From: Planctomycetota bacterium
GTDB lineage: Bacteria; Planctomycetota; Phycisphaerae; WQYP01
Direction: 5' to 3'
DNA length: 38,479 nucleotides
Assembly: GCA_021808485.1 (NCBI GenBank)
Contig: JAKBBN010000027.1
Coordinates: forward strand, 1-38,479
Below, one piece after another: positions 16,246 to 25,624 of the stretch. The notes under the pieces were generated by a model that saw only the letters and a list, made by a program, of their open reading frames with translations, had not been told where the DNA came from and made no database searches. Both the position numbers and the translations under genes were made by a program. How positions within the stretch are numbered: position 1 is the stretch's first letter; every line of letters starts with the position of its first letter.

Positions 16246-19200
16246 GCTTCACGCGTACGAGGGTAAGCGACATGTCACCGCCATTCACCGATTTCACGGG
16301 CTTTATCTGTGGAAATACAATGTGCACGCGCGCTGCGGCATGATCCACGCCCGACCTGATCAAAAGCGCTTTTATGATTTTTTCACGCCGCTGGGCAATT
16401 AGAATGGCGACCCCACGGGTGCGTCGCACGGCCTGGCGCGATGCACCAGGTTCCAATATGGAGGCCAAAAAGCCGATCGCCCGGGTGCAATCCGTCAGGC
16501 GATGATTCAACCGCGTAAGTTCCACGCGGTTAAGATTCACGGCGGCGGAACTGAGGCGTATGGCAACTTTCGCCTGCAACCGCCCCACCATTACCACCCG
16601 CTGCCGCAGCAGTTGCATCTGCCGGCGGCGCAGCGCATTGATCAATTCAACGGCCTGACCCGGGGTGGGATTGGCGCGACGCCGCGCCACCGCCATGTCC
16701 GCGGTGCTGATGACCTGCCGCACCACTACCTGAAGCGAATCGTGCGTACGCAATAAATGAATGACGCGGTTCAGGTTTTTTCCACCCTGCCAACTCAGGC
16801 CGGTCTGGCCGGGGGCGTAGTGGATGATCTCGGGGGGCCAGGGAGCGGGTACCGCCTTGCCTCCCCCAAAAAGGCCGTTGGCAAGCTTCAGCGGCGAACT
16901 TGCAATTCCGATGGCAATCGCTTTGGCCAGCGATCCGATAACCCCGCCTTCCACTGCGGACATGGATATGTGGGAGTGGCGAACCGGCACGCCGAATGAA
17001 AGCGTGATTGACCCGTCGGGCGCCTGTATGGCCGCCACGGCAACATCCAGCGGGGTGGGTAATTTCAAAACTCCGGCCAGCGGTCCTTTCGCAGGCTCGG
17101 AGAGCTTAAGATCGGTAAATACGAGTTTCACGTGCGTATCAATGTGCCGCGGGCTCAATAGACGCGTATCCGTGGAACCATCAAATACGCCGCCGTCGAG
17201 CGTAACGCCATACTTGGCCGCCGCATCATGAAACTCCGCAAGTTCCAGACCATTTAAGCTGCCCTGCACCCAGCCGTGCAGCTTCGGATATAAATACAGC
17301 TGCCCGCTGGCCGCCATTTGTGAAAACAATTTTCGGCGCGATGGGACCGGCCTCCGGGGGACCGTGGCGCGATTTATTGGAGACGGTGCAGCCGACCGAC
17401 GCGAGGGCCTTTTGATACCCGCCGGAACACTCAAGGCCTTACGGGTGGGCGTTTTTGTTTGTGCCGCCGCCAATGTTGGTTTGGCCTGATGCACGGCTCC
17501 CGTCACGAGCTTTGCAACCTCGGCCGGCTTTTTTCCGACCGGCAAATGGCCGACCGATGAAGATTGGTCAATTGACACACGCTTTGCATAGGCCAGGACA
17601 TCAAAACGGATCGGCGCCGGGCGGTGCAGGGCAGCGCTGCTTATATCCCGAGCCTCGGCTTCCATGCCGGTTACCGGGATACGAATATGCAGTCCATGAT
17701 CAAGAAATGAAAAATGACAGCCGCTGATGACCACACGGCCAATCGCAAATTGCGTCGCCGGGCCGGCAGCGACGCCAGCGGCAGTTGGAACAGGGGCATT
17801 CGTTGCCGGATAGGCCTGCGGAGCGGTCCGAACCGACTGCACGGATTTAGCGCCGGCCTTGCCCGGTGTTTTGCTCGACGGTTTGGCCAACACCAATCCA
17901 GCTGCGATCAGTTGATGCTGCTGGCGAACAATGATGCATCGCGGCGAAAGAATGTTCAGCAAAGGAATATTGATGGAATGCTGCGCCGGCGTCACTTCTA
18001 TTTTATCCGATGAAATTTCCTTAATGCCCGCCCAAATGCGCCCCCCCGGTCTTCGCTGAAAGCCGACGTTCTGAATTTTGGCGGCAAGCCTCATTGGTTG
18101 CGAAAAGTCAAAAGCGATAGGTGAAGTACGATTCATTTCGCATTGTACACTGGCATCCATTGCAAATTGGCCATCCTTCAGGCCCGCCGGATCGAACACC
18201 TTGCCGAAAACCGGCAGGATGCCCGCCAAGCCCGTGCCGCGAATTCCGGAAAGCTTCAGTTGCATGCCCACGCGCGGCACATTGGCGAACGGCCGCAGAC
18301 GCAGCCCGATGGAAAACGCATGTACCAGGCGGCCGGCCCGGCCGCGAATCACAAGCTGCGCCGGCGGCTCAGCCGCCGGCTTCGGGCCAAGAAAGCGCAT
18401 GGGCAGCCTGTTGGCCAGTTCCAAATTTGTTAACCGCAAAGTTATTCCGGAAGTTTTACCCGGATCCGCGCTTGTACCGGTTGAGCCAAACCGGGGAAAG
18501 TTTTGCACAACAATGGACTTCGCTTTTAACCGCAGTTTATGCACGACAACCAGCGGGAAAGCCGGCACGGCCGCCAATTCGCGCATCCCCGCCGCATGCA
18601 CGGGCGACACCATCGGACCCGTGGGCCGCAGCGGCCGCCCGGCTTCGGTCAGCCCCAGCGTGCTCCAATCCCCGTTTGCCCGCCGTTTAATCAGCAGGGA
18701 TTTAACCGTGATCCCGGCGAGATTCACCGCAATCAAGTGTCCGGCGGGATCCAGACGATCCGCGGTTAACGCGGCATTGCTTATGTTCAGCAGGGTTTGT
18801 GCAGGCCGTTGGGCTGCTCCGGGCGCCGCAGGATCCGCTTGCGAGAGAATCAGCGAATTCAACTTCATCCCGGCTGATATGCCCCCGCTCAAATTGTGCC
18901 TTAATTCCATGGATCCATCGAGCGTGAGTTTTCCATCATGCAGCGTGGGATTAACCGTTCGTGGAAAATATGGCGCCAGGGACCGCAGTGAAAGACCGGA
19001 AACGGCAAGATTCAATGCGGCCCGGCTGGCGCCGCCCTGGGTCAATGCGGCAAAGCGCGACGAAAGCCACAATTCCCGTACGACACCCGGAATGGCGGCG
19101 TGAATTGACAAGTGACTCCAGTGCCGGCCGACAACCTGCCCGATTCGCACATGCGATGCCGCCACATCCGCGGAAATATGCAATTCCACCGGCTTGTAAA

Positions 19201-21757
19201 CGTCGGAATCCGTCCACACCAGGCCCGCGTCCTTAACCGTCACCCGCCCCAACGAAAGTTTAATCGGTCCGCCGCCTTTCGCGGCGCCTTTCGGCAATAT
19301 GGGACCGCCTTGCCCGGCCGGTTGAAGCGGCGCCAATCGCAGCCCCAGCAGTTCTAGGTCCGCCGCGCGGGTGCGATGAATATTAATCCACGGTTTGCTG
19401 ATGCCCACCACCGCGGCTCGCAGATTTCCGGGGCTGACACTTATACCGGCCAACCGCAATGAGGCCATTGACGCCAGTGTATCGGCGCCGTTGATAAGTT
19501 TGACGCCGGATATATGTACTCCGCCGGTATAACCCTCGGCGGTGCGGTAGATATGGCCGCTGAAATCAGCCTGAAATGCGCCACGAGACAGCAGCGGAAA
19601 AACACCGCGCGGTTTCAGGTACGGACCAAGCGGCAGCAAATCCATGCCATTGGCGGCAATGTTCATTTTCAGGCCCAGACTGTTTGCGCCGGGCACAAGC
19701 CAGCCGGAAATGGATGCGGAATCTATTAATCCCGGCGCCGTCAACCATGCCTGGATTGAACCGGTTTTAGGATGCGCCGAAACATGCTGCATATCCAGCA
19801 GAAAATTCTTTAATTTAAGACCGGCATGGGATATCGAAAAACTGCGCCCGGTCGCCAATGCCTTATCGACGAAATTCACACGAATATTGTGCCAGTCAAA
19901 TGAATCAATCTGAAGCCGCGGTGGAACAGTTGCCGCGGCCGCCGCCGTTTCGACTTTCCGCACTTTTTTCCGGGGAGGTGTGCCGAAGCGGAAACCCAGC
20001 AGGGACAATGCACCGGATTTTTCCCGGACAATATTCACCTCCGGACCGGACAGATCGATATTTCCTATTTCAAACCGCCCGGTGCGCGGGTTGATGCGCG
20101 CGGAATTGATATCAACATGCCGGAAATTGAGTAACGTGCGGCCGTCATTGGCAAACCTCAGATTCTGCATTTGAAGACCAACGGAAAGCGTTCCATCGGC
20201 ACTGCGACCCGCACTTGCCTTTAAGGCTAACCCGAGCGATCCATTATTCAGTTCGCTGGTAAGACCCGCCGCACGAAGATATGGCCGGATGGCCGCGGCA
20301 GTAATTTTGGATGCGTCAAAATGCAGCGCCACGCGGGCCGGATGAGCGAAGGGCAGCGAGGTACCGGCAATGATAAATGTGTTCATCAATCCGGGAATGC
20401 CGCCTTGGCCATTGATTTGCAAATGGAATGACGGCTCTCCCGGCAAACCGCCGGAATTAATGGCGGTTAAAGAATGCAACTGCAGCGTGATGACGTTTTG
20501 CGGTGTAACAGCGGCATCCAGAAAAGTGAATTTAAGGTTATTGATATGCAGAGCCTCGACGCCCAGCGAATAATGGCCCGCCGTGGATTTTGACTGACTC
20601 ACGACTTGCGCCGCGGCCCGCAAAACCGGGCTGGCCGCCACCGCCCTGGCCACGGCCCGGGCTTCAACCGCGTGCGGCGTCCTGACCGGCCGAGTGACGG
20701 ATGTTTTTTTCAGGAGAAGACCGGCAAATTGCAGCAGACCCGCGGCGGTGCGGCGGACATACACATGGCAACCGGTCAATGTCACATTCCGCAAATTCAT
20801 CAATTTGCCTTTTAATGCCGCGGAAACGGCCAGGTTCTTAATGCTCAGGGCCGGCCGGCTGCGGGTTGCGAGCAGCATATTGTTCAGGCCAAAGGTCATG
20901 GAAATCGAATTTTGCGGCGCCGCATGCACATGCAGTTGCGCATAGGCCCGTGCATGCATGGAAAGTCCCCGGGCGGTCGGTCTGATCCCCAACGATGCCA
21001 AGTATCCGGCGATCGGCTTTAAATGCAGACCCACCATAAAGATATTGGCTTTAGCCGCCAATGTATCGGCGGAATTGGTAACCGTGCCGCGAATACGCAA
21101 GGTGTCCAACATTGATCCGGACCAGAATGAAAGCCCAAACCGCGTCGGCCGGCCCTTGCGCCCGAGTTCCGACACGCGAACGTTCATATCCAGCCACGTG
21201 TCCACCGCGGGCTTGACATTCGTATCCACAAGATGCAGGACGAGATGCTCAAGGCGAAACGCCCGGATACGCAGCGGTGAGGAAAGCGATATCTTGGAGT
21301 TTGCGGCCGATCCGGCCGGCGTCGTGGATGATTGGGATAAAAGGGCGTGCAGCAGCGGCCCATTTCCCGCGGCATCGCGCCTGATAATTACTTTGGCGCC
21401 GTCCGCCTCCACGCGACGCAGGTACAGCCTGCCGGCAAACAATTGCAGCACCGAAACGTTGCCGTGACAATATTCACTGGTAAGCACCGACGGACCGCCG
21501 GAAGCGGGACGGATTTTCAAGTCCCATATACTCAAATCCCCGCCCAGCACACTTAAGCTTAACCGCTGATAGCTTGCGTTTAATCCGTAAAAACCCAGCG
21601 CATGCTGCAGCACGGCGGGCAGGATAAAAACCAGCGAAAGGCGGAATATAATTACCGCGGCGCCCGCAATCGCCAGAATGCGTATGGTCCGTTTTTTCCA
21701 CCTGCCTTGTGCCGGCGGCTGTCCGGCTGATGATGCCTTCGGATTGCTTTCAGTCAT
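16232..21757 (-). CDS. giant AsmA/DUF748-family envelope protein with OmpA-like C-terminus
   Basis: An 1841-residue protein with one N-terminal membrane anchor (about residues 26-48, after KKRTIRI) and a very long periplasmic part dominated by beta-rich AsmA-like repeats. Near 1558-1630 the sequence LPTPLDVAVAAIQAPDGSIT, then FGVPV and SPLKLANGLFGG, is the DUF748 hallmark. Residues about 1640-1841 (IIHYAPGQTGLSWQGGKNLN, later AQRREKIIKALLIRSGVD) resemble the OmpA-like end of DUF748 proteins. A basic Pro/Ala/Lys linker is at about 1405-1480. AsmA relatives (TamB, YhdP, YdbH) form hydrophobic bridges that move phospholipids between membranes; a similar job is inferred here. The start overlaps the stop of the lipoprotein gene by 4 nt. 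A giant single frame with no interruption argues for a functional gene. Confidence 0.85.
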   Translation of the reverse strand: MTESNPKASSAGQPPAQGRWKKRTIRILAIAGAAVIIFRLSLVFILPAVLQHALGFYGLNASYQRLSLSVLGGDLSIWDLKIRPASGGPSVLTSEYCHGNVSVLQLFAGRLYLRRVEADGAKVIIRRDAAGNGPLLHALLSQSSTTPAGSAANSKISLSSPLRIRAFRLEHLVLHLVDTNVKPAVDTWLDMNVRVSELGRKGRPTRFGLSFWSGSMLDTLRIRGTVTNSADTLAAKANIFMVGLHLKPIAGYLASLGIRPTARGLSMHARAYAQLHVHAAPQNSISMTFGLNNMLLATRSRPALSIKNLAVSAALKGKLMNLRNVTLTGCHVYVRRTAAGLLQFAGLLLKKTSVTRPVRTPHAVEARAVARAVAASPVLRAAAQVVSQSKSTAGHYSLGVEALHINNLKFTFLDAAVTPQNVITLQLHSLTAINSGGLPGEPSFHLQINGQGGIPGLMNTFIIAGTSLPFAHPARVALHFDASKITAAAIRPYLRAAGLTSELNNGSLGLALKASAGRSADGTLSVGLQMQNLRFANDGRTLLNFRHVDINSARINPRTGRFEIGNIDLSGPEVNIVREKSGALSLLGFRFGTPPRKKVRKVETAAAAATVPPRLQIDSFDWHNIRVNFVDKALATGRSFSISHAGLKLKNFLLDMQHVSAHPKTGSIQAWLTAPGLIDSASISGWLVPGANSLGLKMNIAANGMDLLPLGPYLKPRGVFPLLSRGAFQADFSGHIYRTAEGYTGGVHISGVKLINGADTLASMASLRLAGISVSPGNLRAAVVGISKPWINIHRTRAADLELLGLRLAPLQPAGQGGPILPKGAAKGGGPIKLSLGRVTVKDAGLVWTDSDVYKPVELHISADVAASHVRIGQVVGRHWSHLSIHAAIPGVVRELWLSSRFAALTQGGASRAALNLAVSGLSLRSLAPYFPRTVNPTLHDGKLTLDGSMELRHNLSGGISAGMKLNSLILSQADPAAPGAAQRPAQTLLNISNAALTADRLDPAGHLIAVNLAGITVKSLLIKRRANGDWSTLGLTEAGRPLRPTGPMVSPVHAAGMRELAAVPAFPLVVVHKLRLKAKSIVVQNFPRFGSTGTSADPGKTSGITLRLTNLELANRLPMRFLGPKPAAEPPAQLVIRGRAGRLVHAFSIGLRLRPFANVPRVGMQLKLSGIRGTGLAGILPVFGKVFDPAGLKDGQFAMDASVQCEMNRTSPIAFDFSQPMRLAAKIQNVGFQRRPGGRIWAGIKEISSDKIEVTPAQHSINIPLLNILSPRCIIVRQQHQLIAAGLVLAKPSSKTPGKAGAKSVQSVRTAPQAYPATNAPVPTAAGVAAGPATQFAIGRVVISGCHFSFLDHGLHIRIPVTGMEAEARDISSAALHRPAPIRFDVLAYAKRVSIDQSSSVGHLPVGKKPAEVAKLVTGAVHQAKPTLAAAQTKTPTRKALSVPAGIKRPSRRSAAPSPINRATVPRRPVPSRRKLFSQMAASGQLYLYPKLHGWVQGSLNGLELAEFHDAAAKYGVTLDGGVFDGSTDTRLLSPRHIDTHVKLVFTDLKLSEPAKGPLAGVLKLPTPLDVAVAAIQAPDGSITLSFGVPVRHSHISMSAVEGGVIGSLAKAIAIGIASSPLKLANGLFGGGKAVPAPWPPEIIHYAPGQTGLSWQGGKNLNRVIHLLRTHDSLQVVVRQVISTADMAVARRRANPTPGQAVELINALRRRQMQLLRQRVVMVGRLQAKVAIRLSSAAVNLNRVELTRLNHRLTDCTRAIGFLASILEPGASRQAVRRTRGVAILIAQRREKIIKALLIRSGVDHAAARVHIVFPQIKPVKSVNGGDMSLTLVRVKRRGE

Positions 21758-23160
21758 GGCTGAATCCTTTTGAGAAACGCCGGATTGCCCACCGCTTTAT
21801 CAAGAGCTGCATTTCGCCGATTAATCGGACCCAGCGGATGGTAGCCGGGAGGCGCCCAGCCGCGGCGGTTAAGCCAGTCAAATGCGCCAATGCGATCCGC
21901 CGGCGATGTGTCCTGAAGATAGATATAGTTTTCCGCAATAATCTGCCTTTCAAACAGCCTTCTGGACCCAAGCGCCCCGGCTATCTGATCCAGCGACGAA
22001 CTGTGATATGCCGCCTCGCCAAGATGCAGCGACAACACTGTCTGCAATTCCGGCACAAGCGGCGATTTCTTCTGCATGGTGTACAGGAATTCATAAGCGG
22101 CCCGATCCAGCTGCCAGCCCAGGTCCGCGACGGATAATCCGGGGGCTCCCGGCCGCACCGAGGTGAAAATATTTTCCGCCAGCGGTGCAAGTTGTGAATC
22201 GTTTACGGTCAACACCGTATCCTCGCACAAATGCGCACCGGTTTGAGCCGAAAGATAGATCAGTGCCGCCCGCCGGACCGATTTATCCCGCAGACGCCCC
22301 AAAGCCTCGACCAGGTCCGGACGGTTGAGTTTATCCGCGGTGCTCGCGGGCCGCAGCGGCGGTCTGGCGGCCAGAATCGCGGCATGTTCAAGCATGCCCT
22401 TATCAGCCGGACCGGCCGGACGAATATTTATTTCAACAGCCACCGCCTGTCCGCTCCCGGAAACGAAGCGGAATGGGAGAATAAAGGCATATTTCCCCGG
22501 CGCCGCAGGCGTGGCGACGATCTGCGTCTCACGGTTGAATGCCAGCCCACCCGCCGCGCCCGCGGACGAATACCGCGACGCCGCCAGCGCAATCTGGGGC
22601 TTAACCGGCGCCGGGCCGGCCGGCAACCAAATATCGACACTTACGACGGCCCGGTGCAGCGGTCCGCCGGTGTGACCGGCATATCTGAAATGGTCGCGCA
22701 GTTGAAAACGAAGATATGCACCGGCGAACAGACCCGATCGAATCGGCGCAAATGCCTTTACCCCGCCGGCGGCTTGCAGCATTTGCCGGGTAAACGTCGC
22801 CCGGGATTTTATTTCTCCGAATCGCGCCCCTCGCGTCAGGCGGGCAACGGAAAGTGTCGCCCGCCGCCCGCGACCGGTTAAAACCAGCGAATCCTGGCTG
22901 CCCAGCGGCGAAAGCATATTTTCCGGCATGCGATTGAGTATGAAAAACCTGGCATCCACAACCAGTCCCGAGGATGCCTTGCCGCCGGTAAAAACCGAAT
23001 ATCCGGAAAGAGGCGACCCGCCGTGAATATGCACCCGTTCATAGGCGACAGGCTGCTTCTGCACAACCACGGGGTGCACAGTTTGGCAGGCCTGCATGGA
23101 AATTGCCGCCAGAACAGCGGTTAAGATGCGCCACGGCAACGAAAGACGACCGGATCTCAT
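21754..23160 (-). CDS. lipoprotein of unknown family, coupled to the AsmA/DUF748 gene
   Basis: A 468-residue protein I do not recognise. It has a signal peptide ending in a lipobox-like SMQAC, giving lipidated C25 followed by Gln, compatible with outer-membrane sorting. Residues 30-280 look beta-rich; residues 290-330 (LVEALGRLRDKSVRRAALIYL) look like a HEAT-type helical pair, and a helical region follows to the end. It overlaps the 1841-residue gene by 4 nt, so the two are made together. E. coli YdbH works with a small lipoprotein, YnbE, which is a precedent for an AsmA-lipoprotein pair, although this protein is far larger and not similar to it. ATG 23160 is preferred (AAGGG eight bases upstream, normal signal peptide); GTG 23187 is in frame. 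Confidence 0.7.
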   Translation of the reverse strand: MRSGRLSLPWRILTAVLAAISMQACQTVHPVVVQKQPVAYERVHIHGGSPLSGYSVFTGGKASSGLVVDARFFILNRMPENMLSPLGSQDSLVLTGRGRRATLSVARLTRGARFGEIKSRATFTRQMLQAAGGVKAFAPIRSGLFAGAYLRFQLRDHFRYAGHTGGPLHRAVVSVDIWLPAGPAPVKPQIALAASRYSSAGAAGGLAFNRETQIVATPAAPGKYAFILPFRFVSGSGQAVAVEINIRPAGPADKGMLEHAAILAARPPLRPASTADKLNRPDLVEALGRLRDKSVRRAALIYLSAQTGAHLCEDTVLTVNDSQLAPLAENIFTSVRPGAPGLSVADLGWQLDRAAYEFLYTMQKKSPLVPELQTVLSLHLGEAAYHSSSLDQIAGALGSRRLFERQIIAENYIYLQDTSPADRIGAFDWLNRRGWAPPGYHPLGPINRRNAALDKAVGNPAFLKRIQP

Positions 23161-23320
23161 TGCAAAAGCCCTTACCTTCCATAACACCCAGCACTGATAA
23201 TTATGTTACCGCCTGCCAAATTCTTACTCAAGCCGCGTCAGTGGAAGCCGCGCTTATCCGGATATTAGCATAAGATTGCATTGCGTGTATCCGGAGAATT
23301 CACCGATCCATCGGGACGGT

Positions 23321-23349
23321 TTTAACCACGCCGGCAAATCCTGTATAAT
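23321..23349 (+). promoter_or_regulatory. sigma-70-type promoter for the divergent membrane protein gene
   Basis: TTTAAC (23321-23326) and a perfect TATAAT (23344-23349) are 17 bases apart. Transcription would start near 23356, giving a leader of about 47 nt with GAGG five bases before ATG 23403. The 240-base spacer is shared with the minus-strand lipoprotein operon, for which only a weak candidate promoter (TTGAGT-N17-TAACAT, about 23200-23230) can be seen. Confidence 0.6.
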
Positions 23350-23402
23350 TTGGGCATTCATAATTCATGCTCAGCCGCGTCCGGCTGACAACCGAGGTAT
23401 TT

Positions 23403-24260
23403 ATGGCAAATACAAATCCGGGCAAATTGGCTCTCTGGCTGGTGATACTTGTCGTTGGGGGGGCCGGTGTTTTCTGGTTCATGCACCGCCCAAATCCGAA
23501 TCCGATCCGTGTTTACCCTACCAGCCGGGCGGCGCTGGCAAAAAAGTTTTTCCAACTTGTCGGCAGCAATCAGCCGGGCGGCTATCAAAAGGCCTTTGAC
23601 ATGATCAGCTGGCCCATCCGGAAAATGCACCGGAATCATGCCGGACGGTACCGCCAGCGCTTTGAAAATCTGAATGCCTATCTTACGGGACTGTTTGGCG
23701 CACAATGGGCCTCGCACATCCACGTAACCGCGACTGACGATTTAACCTCCGCCGGCAACGCAAAATGGCCTCTGACCGTGCGAATACGAACGGAGGAATT
23801 TCACCTGAAGATACAGAATCAGAACCGGTATTCCACTTCCGGAAGCTTAAGCCGCAATCATTTCGGCTTGACGGCTATACGCGAGTTTTCCTTTTCGGGC
23901 GGCGCTCGCGCCCAACAGGTGGCGGGAACATCAGACCTGCTGAACATGGTGGGCGCCGGCGGCGCGGCCCGGAATATTACCGGCATTTCCGCCGCCTACG
24001 GCAGTTCCGCCGACGAAAAGCCATGGCAAATCAAACAGCGGCTGCTGCCGGTGGTGGAAGATCCAAATACCGCCGGCCTGCAGCAATGCGTTTATCAACT
24101 CTGGCCCGTACGCAAGGATCCAACCGTGCGGCTGGTGCTCAATCGCATCGCTCATGATCATCGCTACGCCGTGAATATTCAGCAGGAAGCCGCGGCCGTG
24201 CTGGCCGGCCGGGTGGATAAAGCGATTCTGATCGGCAACGGCGTGGTTAACACAAAATAA
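23403..24260 (+). CDS. membrane-anchored protein of unknown function
   Basis: A 285-residue protein with a single N-terminal membrane segment (LALWLVILVVGGAGVFWFM, residues 9-27) and a periplasmic or extracytoplasmic remainder. I do not recognise the family. Residues 40-140 are helical with many aromatics; a beta-rich part follows; the last 60 residues (LQQCVYQLWPVRKDPTVRLV) look like a helical repeat. Its position, divergent from the lipoprotein/AsmA operon with a shared control region, makes an envelope role plausible. Start chosen at ATG 23403 (GAGG at 23394, five-base spacing); the frame is open to ATG 23367, which would lie just after the predicted transcription start. Its end faces the end of prmC, two bases apart. 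Confidence 0.7.
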   Translation: MANTNPGKLALWLVILVVGGAGVFWFMHRPNPNPIRVYPTSRAALAKKFFQLVGSNQPGGYQKAFDMISWPIRKMHRNHAGRYRQRFENLNAYLTGLFGAQWASHIHVTATDDLTSAGNAKWPLTVRIRTEEFHLKIQNQNRYSTSGSLSRNHFGLTAIREFSFSGGARAQQVAGTSDLLNMVGAGGAARNITGISAAYGSSADEKPWQIKQRLLPVVEDPNTAGLQQCVYQLWPVRKDPTVRLVLNRIAHDHRYAVNIQQEAAAVLAGRVDKAILIGNGVVNTK

Positions 24261-24262
24261 TT

Positions 24263-25189
24263 CTACGGATGATTCCCCGCCGGTTCCGTGAGGAGTTGGG
24301 CAATGACGCATCGCTGACGGCCGGCGGCATCACGGGCAATTCGCGCATTGCCGAAGCAACCGGCTGCCAGCAGATTTTTTTCCACCGCCGCCGCCTGATT
24401 AAATGCGGTTTCCATGGCCAGAACGCCCCCCGGCTCCAGCCAGTCCGGCGCCGACTTCGCTATACGCTCAAAGAACCGCAATCCATCTGACCCGCCATCC
24501 AGTGCCAATCGCGGCTCGTGCCTGCTTACTTCCGGCATCAGCCCATCCACTTGGCTGCCAGGTATGTAAGGCGGATTGGAGACAATCACCTTAAACCGGA
24601 CGGGCGGGGATAACGCTTCAATCGCCGCGAACAAATCCCCCTGCAGCCAGCGAATAGACGAAGCAGGTTGAATAGACTCGGCATTCGATTTGGCGACGGC
24701 CAGTGCGGCCGCGCTGATGTCCGTCGCGGTCAGGCGTGCCGCGGGTAGATTTTTGGCCAAAGCAAGGGCTATGCAACCGCTGCCGGTGCCGAGGTCCAGA
24801 ATTTCCGGTGCGGCCCAGTCCGGTCGCGATCTGACCAGGCTGATCACCTGCTCCACCAGCGTTTCCGTATCCGGCCGGGGAATCAACACATCCGGTGAGA
24901 CGGAGAACTCCAGTGAAAAGAACCATGCTTTGCCGACCAGATAAGCGACGGGCGTATGATCTTTGCGCCGGCGCACAAGTTCGCGAAATGCCGCCACTTT
25001 TTCCGGCGGGGGAAACTGGTCATACTGGGTATACAACGCCATTCTGGAAACACCCAGCGCATGCGCCAGGAGTAATTCCGCTGAAAGCCGCGGGTCTTCA
25101 ATTTCGCATCGGGTAAAGAACTGCGTCGTCCAGTCCAGCAATTCACCGGTTTTCCAGGCAATTTTGTCAGTCGTCCGGGCCATGTTCAT
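24263..25189 (-). CDS. prmC: release factor glutamine methyltransferase PrmC
   Basis: A 308-residue SAM-dependent methyltransferase. The N-terminal helical domain (ELLDWTTQF, then ELLLAHALGVSR) binds the release factor; the catalytic domain carries DVLIPRPDTETLVE, the SAM-binding motif LDLGTGSGCIAL (GTGSG at 134-138) and the active-site motif NPPYIP (205-210), which is diagnostic for the PrmC/HemK family. It methylates the GGQ glutamine of RF1 and RF2 to speed translation termination. prfA usually precedes it; it is not visible here. The start is uncertain (ATG 25213, 25189 or 25183); none has a good ribosome binding site. I chose 25189, which gives a normal family N-terminus. Confidence 0.95.
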   Translation of the reverse strand: MNMARTTDKIAWKTGELLDWTTQFFTRCEIEDPRLSAELLLAHALGVSRMALYTQYDQFPPPEKVAAFRELVRRRKDHTPVAYLVGKAWFFSLEFSVSPDVLIPRPDTETLVEQVISLVRSRPDWAAPEILDLGTGSGCIALALAKNLPAARLTATDISAAALAVAKSNAESIQPASSIRWLQGDLFAAIEALSPPVRFKVIVSNPPYIPGSQVDGLMPEVSRHEPRLALDGGSDGLRFFERIAKSAPDWLEPGGVLAMETAFNQAAAVEKNLLAAGCFGNARIARDAAGRQRCVIAQLLTEPAGNHP

Positions 25190-25348
25190 GGTGTAGTTGT
25201 AGCATGGGGCCACAAAAAATGCATGGTGTCGGCGATTGACCCCGCGGTTTATGACAGCCGGGAATTATGCAGCCCGGCGGCGGCAAACACCGCCCGCCAT
25301 ATTGAACTCCAGAATAACCGCGGCACGCCCCTGCCCATCCCGGGTGAA

Positions 25349-25624
25349 TCAGTCATTCCTGATTGCGGCCTGCACCGCGGCCTGCATGCGAAGTTTTGAT
25401 GTCGATGAAAGCCGCTGCCGGCCTGTCTGCACTGGCCATGTGCCGCCGGATTGGGCCAATTTCAGTGTGCGCTCAATGATTGCGACCTGCCGGCGAATCC
25501 TCCGGCAGGTACCGCAAGCCAAAAGATGCACGCGCAGCCATAAACGCTCGCCGAAAGACAGCGTCGCCATCGTCTGTTTCGCCGAAAGTTCCAGTGAATG
25601 TCTGCAGGACAATATATTCGTCAC
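25349..25624 (-). CDS. soluble ZAS-type anti-sigma factor
   Basis: A 91-residue protein with a zinc-binding anti-sigma (ZAS/zf-HC2) motif: C7 near the start and H33-x3-C37-x2-C40 in RVHLLACGTCRR. There is no membrane segment, so it would be a cytoplasmic, possibly redox- or metal-sensing, partner of the sigma factor encoded just upstream. The start codon overlaps the sigma stop by 4 nt, the usual layout of a sigma/anti-sigma pair. The C-terminal half is basic and probably disordered. Similar small proteins follow ECF factors of the TIGR02943-like group. Confidence 0.8.
   Translation of the reverse strand: MTNILSCRHSLELSAKQTMATLSFGERLWLRVHLLACGTCRRIRRQVAIIERTLKLAQSGGTWPVQTGRQRLSSTSKLRMQAAVQAAIRND

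Noticed and set aside
21250-21560. Small minus- and plus-strand ORFs inside the giant AsmA/DUF748 gene
   Set aside because: The 1841-codon frame is uninterrupted with consistent beta-repeat character; the others are shadows.
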